A model generated the notes under the pieces. It worked only from the letters and a program-made list of their open reading frames with translations, did not search any database and had not been told where the DNA came from. Position numbers and translations under genes: made by a program. Source: Paracoccaceae bacterium (GTDB taxonomy: Bacteria > Pseudomonadota > Alphaproteobacteria > Rhodobacterales > Rhodobacteraceae). Taken from it: a stretch of DNA of 50,825 nucleotides. Position 1 is the first letter of the stretch; each line of letters begins with the position of its first letter. Shown piece after piece: positions 27,294-35,715 of this stretch. The stretch lies in NCBI GenBank assembly GCA_007695345.1, contig REDZ01000074.1:1-50825 (forward strand). The letters run 5' to 3'.

Positions 27294-27476
27294 ATGAATA
27301 CGAATTACACAGGCGTTCTGGGCATACTGCACCTTGCCCTGGTAATCTGGGCGGCCGTATCGATCATCAATTCGGGCGCGACCCAGTTGCAGAAGGTGAT
27401 CTGGATTCTGCTGGTTCTGGTGTTCCCGTTGATCGGCCTGATCATCTGGTTTCTGGCCGGACCCAAAGGCCGATAA
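27294..27476 (+). CDS. PLDc_N domain mini membrane protein
   Basis: Protein of 60 aa with two hydrophobic helices (about 6-26 and 34-54) and a basic C-terminus GPKGR. The stretch LQKVIWILLVLVFPLIGLIIWFL matches the PLD nuclease N-terminal (PLDc_N) family found alone in many bacteria. Function unknown; it is an inner-membrane protein. ATG 27294 is preceded by AAAAAGGGACAGCA. It converges with the coq10-like gene, with a hairpin between them. Confidence 0.85.
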   Translation: MNTNYTGVLGILHLALVIWAAVSIINSGATQLQKVIWILLVLVFPLIGLIIWFLAGPKGR

Positions 27477-27490
27477 CGCGGGGGTGCAAT

Positions 27491-27515
27491 CCGGTCGGTG
27501 ACCAGCGCCGACCGG
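27491..27515. terminator. Convergent hairpin between the PLDc_N and COQ10-like genes
   Basis: CCGGTCGG (27491-27498) and CCGACCGG (27508-27515) form a perfect 8-bp stem around a nine-base loop. It occupies the 40-base gap of two convergent genes and ends one base before the COQ10-like stop codon. No T-tract follows on either side, so it may block read-through by Rho-assisted or structural means. Confidence 0.45.
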
Positions 27516-27516
27516 C

Positions 27517-27966
27517 CTATGCGCCGTAAAGTTCCTTCGCCCGCGCCTCGAAGGCGCCGACGATGCGGCGCATCGCCTGGTCGAACACCACCCCGATCAC
27601 GCGCTGCAACATTCGGTTGCGGAACTCGAAATCGACATCGAAATCCACGATGCAGCCACCATCCTCTGCGTCCTCGACCTTCCAGTGCGAGATCATGTAG
27701 CGGAACGGCCCGTCGAGATAGGTCGTGTCGATGCGGCCATCCTTGGGGTAAAGCTGCACGCGGCTGCCGAACTTCTCGCGGAAGACCTTGAAGGAAATGA
27801 CCAGATCGGCCTCGATCTCCTCGCCCCCGTCGATGGGCTTGCGCGAGCGGATGCGTGCTGCGGCGGTCCAGGGCAGGAATTCGGGGTAGCGTCCCACATC
27901 GGCCACCAGATCGAAGATCTGCTGCGCGGTGTAGGGCATATGGCGATATTCGCGGTGACTGGGCAT
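27517..27966 (-). CDS. COQ10/RatA-like polyketide cyclase-dehydrase family protein (ubiquinone-binding)
   Basis: START-like (SRPBCC) protein of 149 aa. Family features are [28 protein letters not shown] near the start, [14 protein letters not shown], and [34 protein letters not shown] at the end (quoted in parts). Homologues are mitochondrial COQ10, which binds ubiquinone, and bacterial proteins labelled RatA toxin. No antitoxin gene is adjacent, so a quinone-chaperone role is more likely than a toxin-antitoxin role. I take ATG 27966; a GTG six bases upstream (27972), better spaced from AAAGAG, is an alternative. Confidence 0.88.
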   Translation of the reverse strand: MPSHREYRHMPYTAQQIFDLVADVGRYPEFLPWTAAARIRSRKPIDGGEEIEADLVISFKVFREKFGSRVQLYPKDGRIDTTYLDGPFRYMISHWKVEDAEDGGCIVDFDVDFEFRNRMLQRVIGVVFDQAMRRIVGAFEARAKELYGA

Positions 27967-28046
27967 GCGCACGCTCTTTACGGGATCGCGGGCTATGTCC
28001 TAAAGTCACGACGAAAAATCAAGGGGCCGTGTGCCGAGGGGCAAAT

Positions 28047-28583
28047 ATGACGCAGAAAGCCTATGCCATCGACCAGATGATCAGCGCGAAACAGATCGCC
28101 GCGCGGGTCGAGGAACTGGCCGCCGAAATCTCGCGCGCCTATGCGGGCACGGAAAAGCTGGTGGTTGTGGGGCTGCTGCGCGGGTCCTTCGTGTTCATCG
28201 CCGATCTGGTGCGCGAGATCGAATTGCCGGTCGAGGTGGATTTCCTCGAGGCGTCCAGCTACGGCGACAGCACCCATTCCTCGCGCGAAGTGCGCATCCT
28301 CAAGGACTTGTCCGGCAAGATCGAGGGGCGCGATGTCGTGGTGGTCGAGGATATCGTGGATACAGGCTTTACGCTGCACCACGTGTTGCAGATGCTTCTG
28401 GCACGGAACCCCGCCCGGCTGGAGGTCTGCGCGCTGCTCGACAAGCCCTCGCGCCGCGAGGTTGATATCAAGGCCACCTGGACCGGATTCGAGATCCCCG
28501 ATGAATTCGTGGTGGGCTACGGGATCGATTATGCCCAACGCGACCGCAATCTGCCCTTTATCGGCAAGGTCCGGTTCCTCTGA
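28047..28583 (+). CDS. hpt: Hypoxanthine phosphoribosyltransferase
   Basis: Purine salvage enzyme of 178 aa that joins hypoxanthine or guanine with PRPP to give IMP or GMP. The PRPP motif is [14 protein letters not shown] at about 97-110, with the upstream loop [17 protein letters not shown] and the flexible-loop segment [13 protein letters not shown]. The C-terminal [19 protein letters not shown] is typical of the HGPRT family. ATG 28047 ([11 protein letters not shown]) is chosen because family similarity begins there; the frame reads open to 27855 only as antisense of the neighbouring gene. Confidence 0.95.
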   Translation: MTQKAYAIDQMISAKQIAARVEELAAEISRAYAGTEKLVVVGLLRGSFVFIADLVREIELPVEVDFLEASSYGDSTHSSREVRILKDLSGKIEGRDVVVVEDIVDTGFTLHHVLQMLLARNPARLEVCALLDKPSRREVDIKATWTGFEIPDEFVVGYGIDYAQRDRNLPFIGKVRFL

Positions 28584-28664
28584 GCGGACATCACGAAATT
28601 GCTAGGTTGATCTGTTGCATATCCGCGTTACGGTCTGACGGCATTCATAACCGGAGCCCTTGCC

Positions 28665-29123
28665 ATGACCTTCCGCCCCATTCTTGCAGCCTGCGCGCTG
28701 TCGATCGGTCTGACACTTCCAGCCATTGCCGATGACGATCCTGCAATCGCCGCGCGTCAGGGGCAGTTCAAGCTGCTTGCCCTGAATTTCGGGGTCATGG
28801 GCGGGATGGCGCAGGGCCGCATGGAATATGACGCCGAAGCGGCACAGACAGCGGCAGACAACCTGTATCATCTGACCCGCGTCGATCAGATGGTCCTGTG
28901 GCCCGAGGGCACGGATTCGGACAGTGTCGATGGCACCCGCGCCAATATCTCGATCTGGGAAGACCTGGATGATTTCGTCGAAAAGTTCGGTGCGCTGCAG
29001 ATGGCGGCAGAATCGCTGCAAGATGTGGCAGGGGACGGGCTGGACGAGATGCGCGCCGGTGTGGGCGCGCTGGGTCAGACCTGTCAGGCCTGCCACGAGG
29101 CACATCGCGACGAAGCCAGCTAA
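28665..29123 (+). CDS. Cytochrome c' (class II)
   Basis: Periplasmic monoheme protein of 152 aa. It has a signal peptide (MTFRPILAACALSIGLTLPAIA, likely cleaved after residue 22), four-helix-bundle composition and the heme motif CQACH at the C-terminus (Cys140, Cys143, His144), the layout of class II cytochromes c' with a five-coordinate heme. They bind NO and CO and buffer nitrosative stress. The start ATG follows CCGGAGCCCTTGCC. The next gene encodes a diheme cytochrome c after a 27-base gap, so co-transcription is likely. Confidence 0.93.
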   Translation: MTFRPILAACALSIGLTLPAIADDDPAIAARQGQFKLLALNFGVMGGMAQGRMEYDAEAAQTAADNLYHLTRVDQMVLWPEGTDSDSVDGTRANISIWEDLDDFVEKFGALQMAAESLQDVAGDGLDEMRAGVGALGQTCQACHEAHRDEAS

Positions 29124-29150
29124 GCTGCGCCAGGCAAGACGGACCTGAAC

Positions 29151-30032
29151 ATGCGGCGCGGGCTTGCAATCAGCCTGGGTATCGTCCTGCTGGTCATTGG
29201 CGCGGGGCTATGGTGGCTCAGCGCGCCTGATCCGCTGGACACGGACAGCCTTGCCTGGATGGAGGGCGATGCCGAGGCCGGGCGCGACATCTTTCTGGCA
29301 GCAGGCTGCGGGTCGTGCCACATGGCGCCGGGCAGCGATGTGGATCCGCTGCTGCTGACAGGCGGGCGTGAATTCCCAAGCGATTTCGGCACCTTCATCG
29401 CGCCCAATATCAGCCCCGATCCCGACCATGGGATCGGCGACTGGTCGCAGGCAGAGTTCATCAATGCGACCATGCGCGGCATCTCACCCGATGGGCGCCA
29501 TTACTATCCGGCCTTTCCCTATACCAGCTATGTTCGGGCCGAGGTTCAGGACATGGCCGACCTCTATGCCTATATGATGTCGCTGCCCGCCGATGCGACC
29601 CCGTCGCGCGCGCATGATCTTGGGTTTCCCTTCAACATCCGGCGCGGCGTGGGGCTGTGGAAGGCGCTTTTCCTGCGCGATGACTGGGTGATCACCGGCG
29701 ATCTGACCGAGGACGAGGAACGCGGGCGCTACCTGGCCGAAGCGCTGTCACATTGCGCCGAATGCCACACGCCCCGCAGCGCCCTTGGTGCGCTGGACCA
29801 TGACCAATGGCTGCTGGGCGCGCCCAACCCGTCGGGGCGCGGGCGCATCCCTGCCATCGCAGGCGAGGGGTTCGACTGGACAGCCTTTGACATCAGCGCC
29901 TATCTGGACACGGGCTTTACCCCGGATTTCGATGTGGTGGGCGGCACCATGGCGGCTGTCGTCAATAATCTGCACAAGTTGAGCTCATCCGAACGCGATG
30001 CGATCGCCGCCTATATCCTGCGCGCGCGCTAG
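29151..30032 (+). CDS. Membrane-anchored diheme cytochrome c
   Basis: Protein of 293 aa with an N-terminal uncleaved membrane helix (about 5-24) and two class I cytochrome c domains, heme sites CGSCH (53-57) and CAECH (202-206). Fold segments such as GGREFPSDFGTFIAPNISPD and MRGISPDGRHYYPAFPYTSY resemble the cytochrome subunit of membrane alcohol/aldehyde dehydrogenases and related electron carriers. No dehydrogenase gene is adjacent, so its partner is unknown. A likely role with the preceding cytochrome c' is periplasmic electron transfer or NO defence; this is inference from linkage. Confidence 0.88.
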   Translation: MRRGLAISLGIVLLVIGAGLWWLSAPDPLDTDSLAWMEGDAEAGRDIFLAAGCGSCHMAPGSDVDPLLLTGGREFPSDFGTFIAPNISPDPDHGIGDWSQAEFINATMRGISPDGRHYYPAFPYTSYVRAEVQDMADLYAYMMSLPADATPSRAHDLGFPFNIRRGVGLWKALFLRDDWVITGDLTEDEERGRYLAEALSHCAECHTPRSALGALDHDQWLLGAPNPSGRGRIPAIAGEGFDWTAFDISAYLDTGFTPDFDVVGGTMAAVVNNLHKLSSSERDAIAAYILRAR

Positions 30033-30033
30033 C

Positions 30034-30051
30034 CCCGCGACCGGGCGCGGG
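30034..30051 (+). terminator. Weak hairpin after the diheme cytochrome gene
   Basis: CCCGCG (30034-30039), ACCGGG loop, CGCGGG (30046-30051), a perfect 6-bp stem two bases after the stop, followed by TCACTTTCC. There is only a short pyrimidine tail, so the terminator assignment is tentative. Confidence 0.35.
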
Positions 30052-30145
30052 TCACTTTCCTGCGTCATGCTCTTGTCCCTGTCTGCGATAGGCCCCATAC
30101 TTGACTATCGCAAACGCGCCCAGCAACGGATGAAATCGATCTGCC

Positions 30146-31327
30146 ATGTCGGACACGATCAAACAATCCCCGAACGTCGTGGGCTCGCGGCTGACCTTTA
30201 CCGAAAAGTTCCGCCTGCAGACATGGCTGATGGGGATCATCGCCTTTGCGGTGGTGCTGTTTCTGCTGGTGCAGGCCAAGTTCATCCTGATCGCGCTGGC
30301 CATTGCGATCATCCTGTTTTCGCTGACAGCAGATGCGATCAATTCGATCTCGCAATTGCGCATCGGGAGCTTCCGCATCGCGAACTGGCTGGCATCCATC
30401 GTGGCGGTGGCGCTGATCGCGTCGGGGTTGCTGACGCTGGCGGGGCTGGTGATATCGCAGATCAATACGGTTCTGTCCACGACCCTCTCCTATACCGATG
30501 ACGCTCAGCGCGCCGTCGCGCAGATGTTTTCCTGGATGGGCGAGGATGTCGAGGCATCGGTTCTTGCAACCGTGCGCTCCATCGAGATTTCGAGCTACCT
30601 GCGTTCGGCCGCCGGACAGGCGGGCACCATCCTCAGTCAGGTGGTGCTGATCATCCTGTTCGTGGGCTTTCTGTTCGCCGAACGTGTCTGGTTCGGCACC
30701 AAGCTGGAAAACCTGATGGAAGATCAGGTCAAGGCGCGCCGCATCAGCGCGATCATGGGCTCGATCATCCGCCGGGTGAACCGTTATTTGCTGGTCAAGG
30801 CGCTCATTTCGACTGTGACAGGCATCGCGATCTTTCTGCTGTTGCGGGTCTTCAACCTGGAATTCGCCGTGGCGATGGGCTTGCTGACATTCGTACTGAA
30901 TTTCATCCCTTCGGTGGGGTCCATCATCGCGACACTGATCGTGACGCTGGTGGCCTATATTCAGGTGCCAGAGCCACAGACAGCCGTGCTGATCTTCGTG
31001 CTGGCGGGGATGACGCAATTCCTGCTGGGCAATGTCATCGACCCGATGCTGATGGGCAAGACGCTGCGCCTGTCTTCCTTCGGGATCATCATTTCGCTGG
31101 CCTTCTGGGGCGCTGTCTGGGGCGTGCCGGGTATGTTTCTGGCGGTGCCTTTCATGGTGTCGGCCATGATCATCTGCTCGCATATCCCGGCCGCGCGCCC
31201 CGTGGCCGTGCTGCTGTCGCGCGAAGGGTTGCCGGAAGAGGAATTTCCCCTGACCATGCAGCAGGGTGACGATGAGGCAGACCAGATGCGCGGTGACATG
31301 CGCGCCGCGATGAACGCCGCGGAATAG
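30146..31327 (+). CDS. AI-2E family transporter (PerM/TqsA family)
   Basis: Inner-membrane protein of 393 aa with seven to eight hydrophobic segments: 24-41, 43-62, 78-105, 160-180, and a dense cluster at about 215-345. The family core FVLNFIPSVGSIIATL and the C-terminal LGNVIDPMLMGKTLRLSSFGIIISL (in parts) are diagnostic. Members include the E. coli AI-2 exporter TqsA and sodium/proton antiporters; the substrate cannot be read here, and the name does not prove quorum signalling. It converges with the MTHFS gene with only 6 bases between. Confidence 0.88.
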   Translation: MSDTIKQSPNVVGSRLTFTEKFRLQTWLMGIIAFAVVLFLLVQAKFILIALAIAIILFSLTADAINSISQLRIGSFRIANWLASIVAVALIASGLLTLAGLVISQINTVLSTTLSYTDDAQRAVAQMFSWMGEDVEASVLATVRSIEISSYLRSAAGQAGTILSQVVLIILFVGFLFAERVWFGTKLENLMEDQVKARRISAIMGSIIRRVNRYLLVKALISTVTGIAIFLLLRVFNLEFAVAMGLLTFVLNFIPSVGSIIATLIVTLVAYIQVPEPQTAVLIFVLAGMTQFLLGNVIDPMLMGKTLRLSSFGIIISLAFWGAVWGVPGMFLAVPFMVSAMIICSHIPAARPVAVLLSREGLPEEEFPLTMQQGDDEADQMRGDMRAAMNAAE

Positions 31328-31333
31328 GCGGGG

Positions 31334-31930
31334 CTACTGGCCCACGGGCCGGATCACCGCGTCTTCGGTTACGATGGCATCAAGCGGCTGGTCGGTCAGC
31401 TCGGTCGGCACGCGCGCAACCTCTTGCGCGGCATGGGCCAGGCCGATTGCCAGCACACGCCCGTCGCGGCGCAGCCCCTCCAGCGTGCGGTCATAGAACC
31501 CGCCGCCATAGCCCAGCCGATATCCGCGCCGGTCAAAGGCCAGAAGCGGCACGATCAGCACATGCGGCACCATCGCGACCCCGTCGCGCGGCACAAGCGC
31601 GCGGAACGGCCCCTCGACCATCGCGGTATCGGGCGTCCAGAGATGAAACGCCAGCGGCTGCCCGCGCCCGGCGATGACCGGCACACCCACAGGCCCCGGA
31701 TGGGCGCGCATGGTGGGCAGCGGGTCCATCTCGGCGCGCATGGGCATGTAACCCGACAGTGGCAATGCCGCCAGCGCATCGCCTGCATGATCCGCCAGCA
31801 GTGTGCCCAGAAGCGCATTTGCGGCCCGGATACGCACCGCCAGTTGCGGGGCGGCAGCGGCGGCGCTCCGGGCCTCCATGGCGCGCGCGCGCAATTCGGA
31901 TTTCTCGGATGTCAGGGTCACGGGCGGCAC
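31334..31930 (-). CDS. 5-formyltetrahydrofolate cyclo-ligase
   Basis: Folate enzyme of 198 aa that converts 5-formyl-THF to 5,10-methenyl-THF with ATP. Motifs are KSELRARAMEARSA at the N-terminus, GYMPMRAEMDPLP in the substrate region, and VPLLAFDRRGYRLGYGGGFYDRTL near the C-terminus, which holds the ATP-binding GYGGGFYD core. The start ATG leaves 57 bases to a small membrane protein gene on the same strand. In many bacteria this gene (ygfA) accompanies 6S RNA, but I could not identify a 6S structure in the flanks. Confidence 0.94.
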   Translation of the reverse strand: MPPVTLTSEKSELRARAMEARSAAAAAPQLAVRIRAANALLGTLLADHAGDALAALPLSGYMPMRAEMDPLPTMRAHPGPVGVPVIAGRGQPLAFHLWTPDTAMVEGPFRALVPRDGVAMVPHVLIVPLLAFDRRGYRLGYGGGFYDRTLEGLRRDGRVLAIGLAHAAQEVARVPTELTDQPLDAIVTEDAVIRPVGQ

Positions 31931-31987
31931 CTTTCACACTGGCGATGCCGCCAGTCTGTGCCGCCTGAGCCGCAGGTGCAAGGCGCG

Positions 31988-32185
31988 TTACGTCTGTTCG
32001 CGGCCCGTGTGCGACCCGGTGCGCGTGACCACGCGCGTCGCAAGCGCCATCGACGCGACCAACGCGATTGCGCCCCCCGTGCTGTAGGCCAGTAAGGTCA
32101 TCAGCAGACCATGCCCTGCATTCACCGCAAGACCTGCCGCTATAACGCCAGCCAGAATGGATATGGGAAAGCAGGCAACAATCAT
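31988..32185 (-). CDS. Small membrane protein, two predicted helices
   Basis: A 65-aa protein with helices at about 4-24 (ACFPISILAGVIAAGLAV) and 29-50 (LMTLLAYSTGGAIALVASMAL) and a basic polar tail. I do not recognise a named family. ATG 32185 has a good GGAGAAG site five bases upstream on the minus strand, which favours it over the longer reading from 32245. It lies between gmk and the folate cyclo-ligase gene in the same direction; the gap to gmk is 119 bases of AT-rich DNA, so it probably has its own promoter. Confidence 0.7.
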   Translation of the reverse strand: MIVACFPISILAGVIAAGLAVNAGHGLLMTLLAYSTGGAIALVASMALATRVVTRTGSHTGREQT

Positions 32186-32304
32186 GGCGCTTCTCCAATT
32201 CGATTTACACAACCTAAAGTAGTACGCACGAAAAACAAAGCACAAATGGCATCAATCAATGCCGATTAACCAATAATGTTTCACTATAGGCGACGAAAGC
32301 GCGG

Positions 32305-32949
32305 TCAGTCCAGCGCGCGATGCTCGAATTCACGATTCAGGGCGCGCACGAACTCTGTCAGTTCGGGCTGGCGCTGCCGCCGCAGGCGCTCGGATTCGAT
32401 GATTCTGCGCAACCGGGCGGCAGTTGCGTCCAGATCGTCATTAATCAGGACATAATCATATTCGGCCCAGTGGCTGATCTCGTCGCGCGACTGGCGCATG
32501 CGCTGCGCGATCACGTCCTCGCTGTCCTGCCCACGCTGGCGCAGCCGCGCATCCAGTGCCGCGATCGAGGGGGGCAGCACGAAGATCGACACGACATCCT
32601 GCCCCAGTGAAGAGTTGCGCACCTGCTGTCCGCCCTGCCAGTCGATATCGAACAGCGTGTCGCGCCCCTGTGCCATGGCCTCGGCGACCGGTCCCTTGGG
32701 TGATCCGTAGAAATTGCCGAACACCTCGGCATGTTCCAGCATTTCGCCCCGCGCAATCATGGCCTCGAATTCGGTGCGTGTGCGGAAATAATACTCGCGC
32801 CCGTCCACTTCGCCGGGGCGCGGCGCGCGGGTGGTGGCCGATACGGAAAACCGGATTTCGCTGTCCCAGTCCATCAACCCCCGTGCAAGGGTGGATTTGC
32901 CCGCCCCCGAAGGCGAGGACAGGATGATCAGCAAACCTCGGCGCGGCAT
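32305..32949 (-). CDS. gmk: Guanylate kinase
   Basis: Nucleotide kinase of 214 aa that phosphorylates GMP to GDP. P-loop [10 protein letters not shown] at about 11-20, GMP-binding [16 protein letters not shown] at about 40-55, and the Arg motif [13 protein letters not shown] near 147-160. It lies three bases downstream of the yicC stop on the same strand, so the two are co-transcribed, the common yicC-gmk order. Confidence 0.96.
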   Translation of the reverse strand: MPRRGLLIILSSPSGAGKSTLARGLMDWDSEIRFSVSATTRAPRPGEVDGREYYFRTRTEFEAMIARGEMLEHAEVFGNFYGSPKGPVAEAMAQGRDTLFDIDWQGGQQVRNSSLGQDVVSIFVLPPSIAALDARLRQRGQDSEDVIAQRMRQSRDEISHWAEYDYVLINDDLDATAARLRRIIESERLRRQRQPELTEFVRALNREFEHRALD

Positions 32950-32952
32950 CGG

Positions 32953-33855
32953 CTACTCCACATTCTGGACCTGCTCGCGCATCTGGTCGATCACGCTCTT
33001 GAGGTCAAGCCCGATGCGCGTCATCTCCAGATGCTGGGCCTTGGCACAAAGCGTGTTCGCCTCTCGGTTGAACTCCTGCATCAGGAAATCCAGCTTGCGG
33101 CCCACTGGCCCGGATTGTGCGACGAGCGCGCGGGCGGCGGCGCAATGGGCCTCCAGGCGGTCGATCTCTTCGGTCAGGTCGGCCTTGACGGCCAGTTGCG
33201 CGAGTTCCTGTGCCACGCGGGCGGGGTCGGCCTCGGTCGCCTGCATCACCTGTGCAAGCGCCTTGCGATGGGCGGCGGCCATCTCTGTGCCGCGCCGGTC
33301 CAGGAGCGCGCGGGCCTGGGCGGCAAGCGCGCTGGTCTGGTCCAGTTGCTCGGACAGCACCTGCGCCAGCGCTGCGCCTTCCTCGGCGCGCATCTGCACC
33401 ACATCCTCCAGCAATTGCGCGGCCTCTGGGCGCAGCAGGGCGTCCAGTGCATCGGGCGGCAAGGCGGCCAGATTTGGGCCGGAGGGCACGACCCCGCGCC
33501 AGCCCAGCAGGGCCAGCGGATCGGGTGCCTGCAATGGCACACCCGCCCGTTCCGCGCGTTCGGTGACACTGCGCAGCCCGGCCAGCACATCGTCCAGCAC
33601 CGCATGGTCGATCTGCCCGCCGGCGCCTTGCGCTGTCACGCGCAACCGCAAGGACAGCGAGACATTGCCGCGCACCAGTTTCTGCGCCAGCATGTCGCGC
33701 AGCGGCTTTTCCATGAAGCCCAGCCCGTCTGGCAGGCGCAGCCGCAGGTCCAGCCCGCGCCCGTTGACACAGCGCAGCTCGAACTCCCATTCGATCAGCT
33801 CCGTGCCTATCTGCGCCGACCCGACACGGCTGGCAAATCCGGTCATCGAGTGCAT
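32953..33855 (-). CDS. yicC: YicC family endoribonuclease
   Basis: Protein of 300 aa of the YicC/YloC family, recently shown in other bacteria to be an RNase. Family features are MTGFA at the N-terminus, ELRCVNGRGLDLRLRLPDG at about 27-45, VRGNVSLSLRL, and the C-terminal DUF1732 part KLDFLMQEFNREANTLCAKAQ (quoted with breaks) and DLKSVIDQMREQVQNVE. ATG 33855 follows GGGAAGGAAGGCC, a strong site, and begins MHSMTGFAS; the alternative ATG three codons later is less well spaced. It is co-transcribed with gmk. Confidence 0.93.
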   Translation of the reverse strand: MHSMTGFASRVGSAQIGTELIEWEFELRCVNGRGLDLRLRLPDGLGFMEKPLRDMLAQKLVRGNVSLSLRLRVTAQGAGGQIDHAVLDDVLAGLRSVTERAERAGVPLQAPDPLALLGWRGVVPSGPNLAALPPDALDALLRPEAAQLLEDVVQMRAEEGAALAQVLSEQLDQTSALAAQARALLDRRGTEMAAAHRKALAQVMQATEADPARVAQELAQLAVKADLTEEIDRLEAHCAAARALVAQSGPVGRKLDFLMQEFNREANTLCAKAQHLEMTRIGLDLKSVIDQMREQVQNVE

Positions 33856-33935
33856 GGCCTTCCTTCCCTCTCCACCCTTTGGGACAATTAACCACTTGCG
33901 CAGATTGCGGCGGAAATATGTCTCGAATTGGGCTA

Positions 33936-33950
33936 TTAAAGACTTGTTAA
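33936..33950. promoter_or_regulatory. CtrA-type binding site between yicC and the PAS gene
   Basis: TTAA-AGACTTG-TTAA matches the core TTAA-N7-TTAA of the alphaproteobacterial cell-cycle regulator CtrA; the consensus C after the second TTAA is G here. It lies 94 bases before the PAS_5 gene start and 81 bases before the yicC start, with extra TTAAC and TTAAG words nearby (33888-33892 region and 33972-33976 region). Confidence 0.5.
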
Positions 33951-34043
33951 GTGAACTTGCGATAGCATTAAGCCTGACATCAAGGGCATTCACAGGGTTT
34001 TCCACGCGCGCTGCCTGCGCGCCGGACAAGTAAGAGGTGTATC

Positions 34044-34637
34044 ATGACGGAACGTGTCACCACGCCAAACACGCAATCCCTGCCGGACATCACAGGGGCG
34101 GATCTGGTGTCGCAGGTCACGCATTACTGGGACGGGTTGCGCTGCGACGGGCAGATACCGGCGCGCGATGCCATCGATGCGCGCGCGCTGGGATCTGCGC
34201 TGCCGCATGTCTTTCTGGCCGAGATGGTGACATCGCGTGTCGCCCGGCTGCGGGTTTGCGGCCACCGGGTCGAGGATCTGCTTGGCATGGATATGCGCGG
34301 CATGCCGCTCTCGACATTATTCACGGGCGCGGCCCGCGCGGACCTGACCAGCGCGTTGGCGCAGGTGGCGCGCGGGGTTCGGGTCACGCTGGTCTTGCAG
34401 GGCGAAACCGGGTTCGGGTTGCCCGCGCTCGATGCGCGTCTGGCGCTGCTGCCGCTGGCAGATGCGGCAGGCCTGCCCACACGCGTGCTGGGCGTGCTGG
34501 ACGTGTCGGGCCAGATCGGGCGCAGCCCGCGCCGCTTTGTGCGCGCGACACCGCTTGCCCTGCCTGTGGCTGCCGATACCCCGCCCCCGGCCCGCCGCGC
34601 ACCGGTCTTGCGTGTCATCAAGGGGGGGCGCGCCTGA
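34044..34637 (+). CDS. PAS_5 family protein
   Basis: Protein of 197 aa. The region from about 20 to 155 matches the PAS_5 family: [53 protein letters not shown], a single PAS-like fold without an attached kinase or enzyme domain. The C-terminus is basic and Pro/Ala-rich ([18 protein letters not shown]). Such stand-alone PAS proteins are common in Rhodobacterales and may be signalling adaptors; ligand and partner are unknown. ATG 34044 follows AAGAGGTGTATC. A CtrA-type site is upstream; murB follows 52 bases later. Confidence 0.8.
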   Translation: MTERVTTPNTQSLPDITGADLVSQVTHYWDGLRCDGQIPARDAIDARALGSALPHVFLAEMVTSRVARLRVCGHRVEDLLGMDMRGMPLSTLFTGAARADLTSALAQVARGVRVTLVLQGETGFGLPALDARLALLPLADAAGLPTRVLGVLDVSGQIGRSPRRFVRATPLALPVAADTPPPARRAPVLRVIKGGRA

Positions 34638-34689
34638 TCGCGGCTATCCACCCTCGACATTGGCCGCGCTGCGGGCTACGCCCGCAGCC

Positions 34690-35667
34690 ATGACACCCGA
34701 TCAGATCGAAACCCGTGGCACGCTAAGCGCGCAGAAACCCCTGAACGGCCTGACATGGTTGCGTGTCGGCGGACCGGCGGACTGGCTGTTCCAGCCTGCC
34801 GATGAGGATGATCTGGCCGCGTTTCTGGCCGCGCTGGACCCGGAGATCCCGGTCTTTCCCATGGGCGTCGGGTCCAACCTGATCGTCCGTGACGGGGGGC
34901 TGCGCGGCGTGGTGATCCGGCTGGGGCGCGGGTTCAACAGTATTGACATCGGCGAGGATGTCATGGCCGGCGCCGCCGCGCTTGATGCGCATGTCGCGCG
35001 CAAAGCCGCCGATGCCGGGCGTGATCTGACCTTTCTGCGCACCATCCCCGGTGCCATTGGCGGTGCAGTGCGGATGAATGCGGGCTGCTATGGCAGCTAT
35101 ATGGCCGATCATCTGATTGATGTGACCGCGATCGACCGCAGCGGGCAGCGCCATGTGCTGCCTGTTGCGCAACTGAACCTGCGCTACCGGCAATCGGACC
35201 TGCCTGCGGAGATGATCGTCACCCGCGCGCGGCTGCGCGCCGATGCGGGCGACCCCGATGCGCTGCATGCGCGCATGACGGACCAGCTTGCCCGGCGCGA
35301 TGCAAGCCAGCCCACCAGGGACCGCAGCGCCGGCTCGACCTTTCGCAACCCGGCGGGGTTTTCCTCGACCGGGCAGGCGGATGACACGCATACACTCAAG
35401 GCATGGAAGGTGATCGCGGATGCCGGGCTGCGCGGTGCGCGGCTGGGCGGCGCACAGATGTCGCCCAAACATCCGAATTTTCTGATCAATACCGGCACGG
35501 CCAGCGCGGCGGAACTGGAAGGGCTGGGCGAAGAAGTGCGAAAAAGGGTTTTGCAAGATCAGGGGATTTCGCTACAATGGGAAATCATGCGGGTGGGTGA
35601 GCCTGCAGTGGGTGCGGACCTTCCCGCGCTTGAACTGGCCCCCGACGCAGACCAAAGACAGAACTAG
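34690..35667 (+). CDS. murB: UDP-N-acetylenolpyruvoylglucosamine reductase
   Basis: FAD/NADPH enzyme of 325 aa of cytoplasmic peptidoglycan precursor synthesis; it makes UDP-N-acetylmuramic acid. FAD motifs are [10 protein letters not shown] at about 22-31, [14 protein letters not shown] at about 57-70, and [19 protein letters not shown] at about 117-135. The catalytic Ser lies in SAGSTFRNP, and [16 protein letters not shown] is the family C-terminal signature. ATG 34690 is the first codon that keeps the family start; the longer reading to 34432 lies inside the PAS gene. It heads the ddl-ftsQAZ cluster. Confidence 0.95.
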   Translation: MTPDQIETRGTLSAQKPLNGLTWLRVGGPADWLFQPADEDDLAAFLAALDPEIPVFPMGVGSNLIVRDGGLRGVVIRLGRGFNSIDIGEDVMAGAAALDAHVARKAADAGRDLTFLRTIPGAIGGAVRMNAGCYGSYMADHLIDVTAIDRSGQRHVLPVAQLNLRYRQSDLPAEMIVTRARLRADAGDPDALHARMTDQLARRDASQPTRDRSAGSTFRNPAGFSSTGQADDTHTLKAWKVIADAGLRGARLGGAQMSPKHPNFLINTGTASAAELEGLGEEVRKRVLQDQGISLQWEIMRVGEPAVGADLPALELAPDADQRQN

Positions 35668-35715
35668 CCCCGAAAACGGGGCAGAACGGGCCGCAAAGGT
35701 CCAGAGGCAGTGGGA

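Noticed and set aside
27517-27966. RatA toxin of a type II toxin-antitoxin system
   Set aside because: The family shares the name, but no antitoxin gene is adjacent and the closest function is COQ10-like quinone binding.
30146-31327. AI-2 quorum-sensing exporter
   Set aside because: The family name AI-2E covers many permeases; no lsr, luxS or other AI-2 gene is in the window.
31938-31955. ACTGGCG-ATGC-CGCCAGT hairpin as terminator or 6S RNA part near the folate cyclo-ligase gene
   Set aside because: No U-tract follows, and no long bulged rod typical of 6S RNA can be seen nearby.
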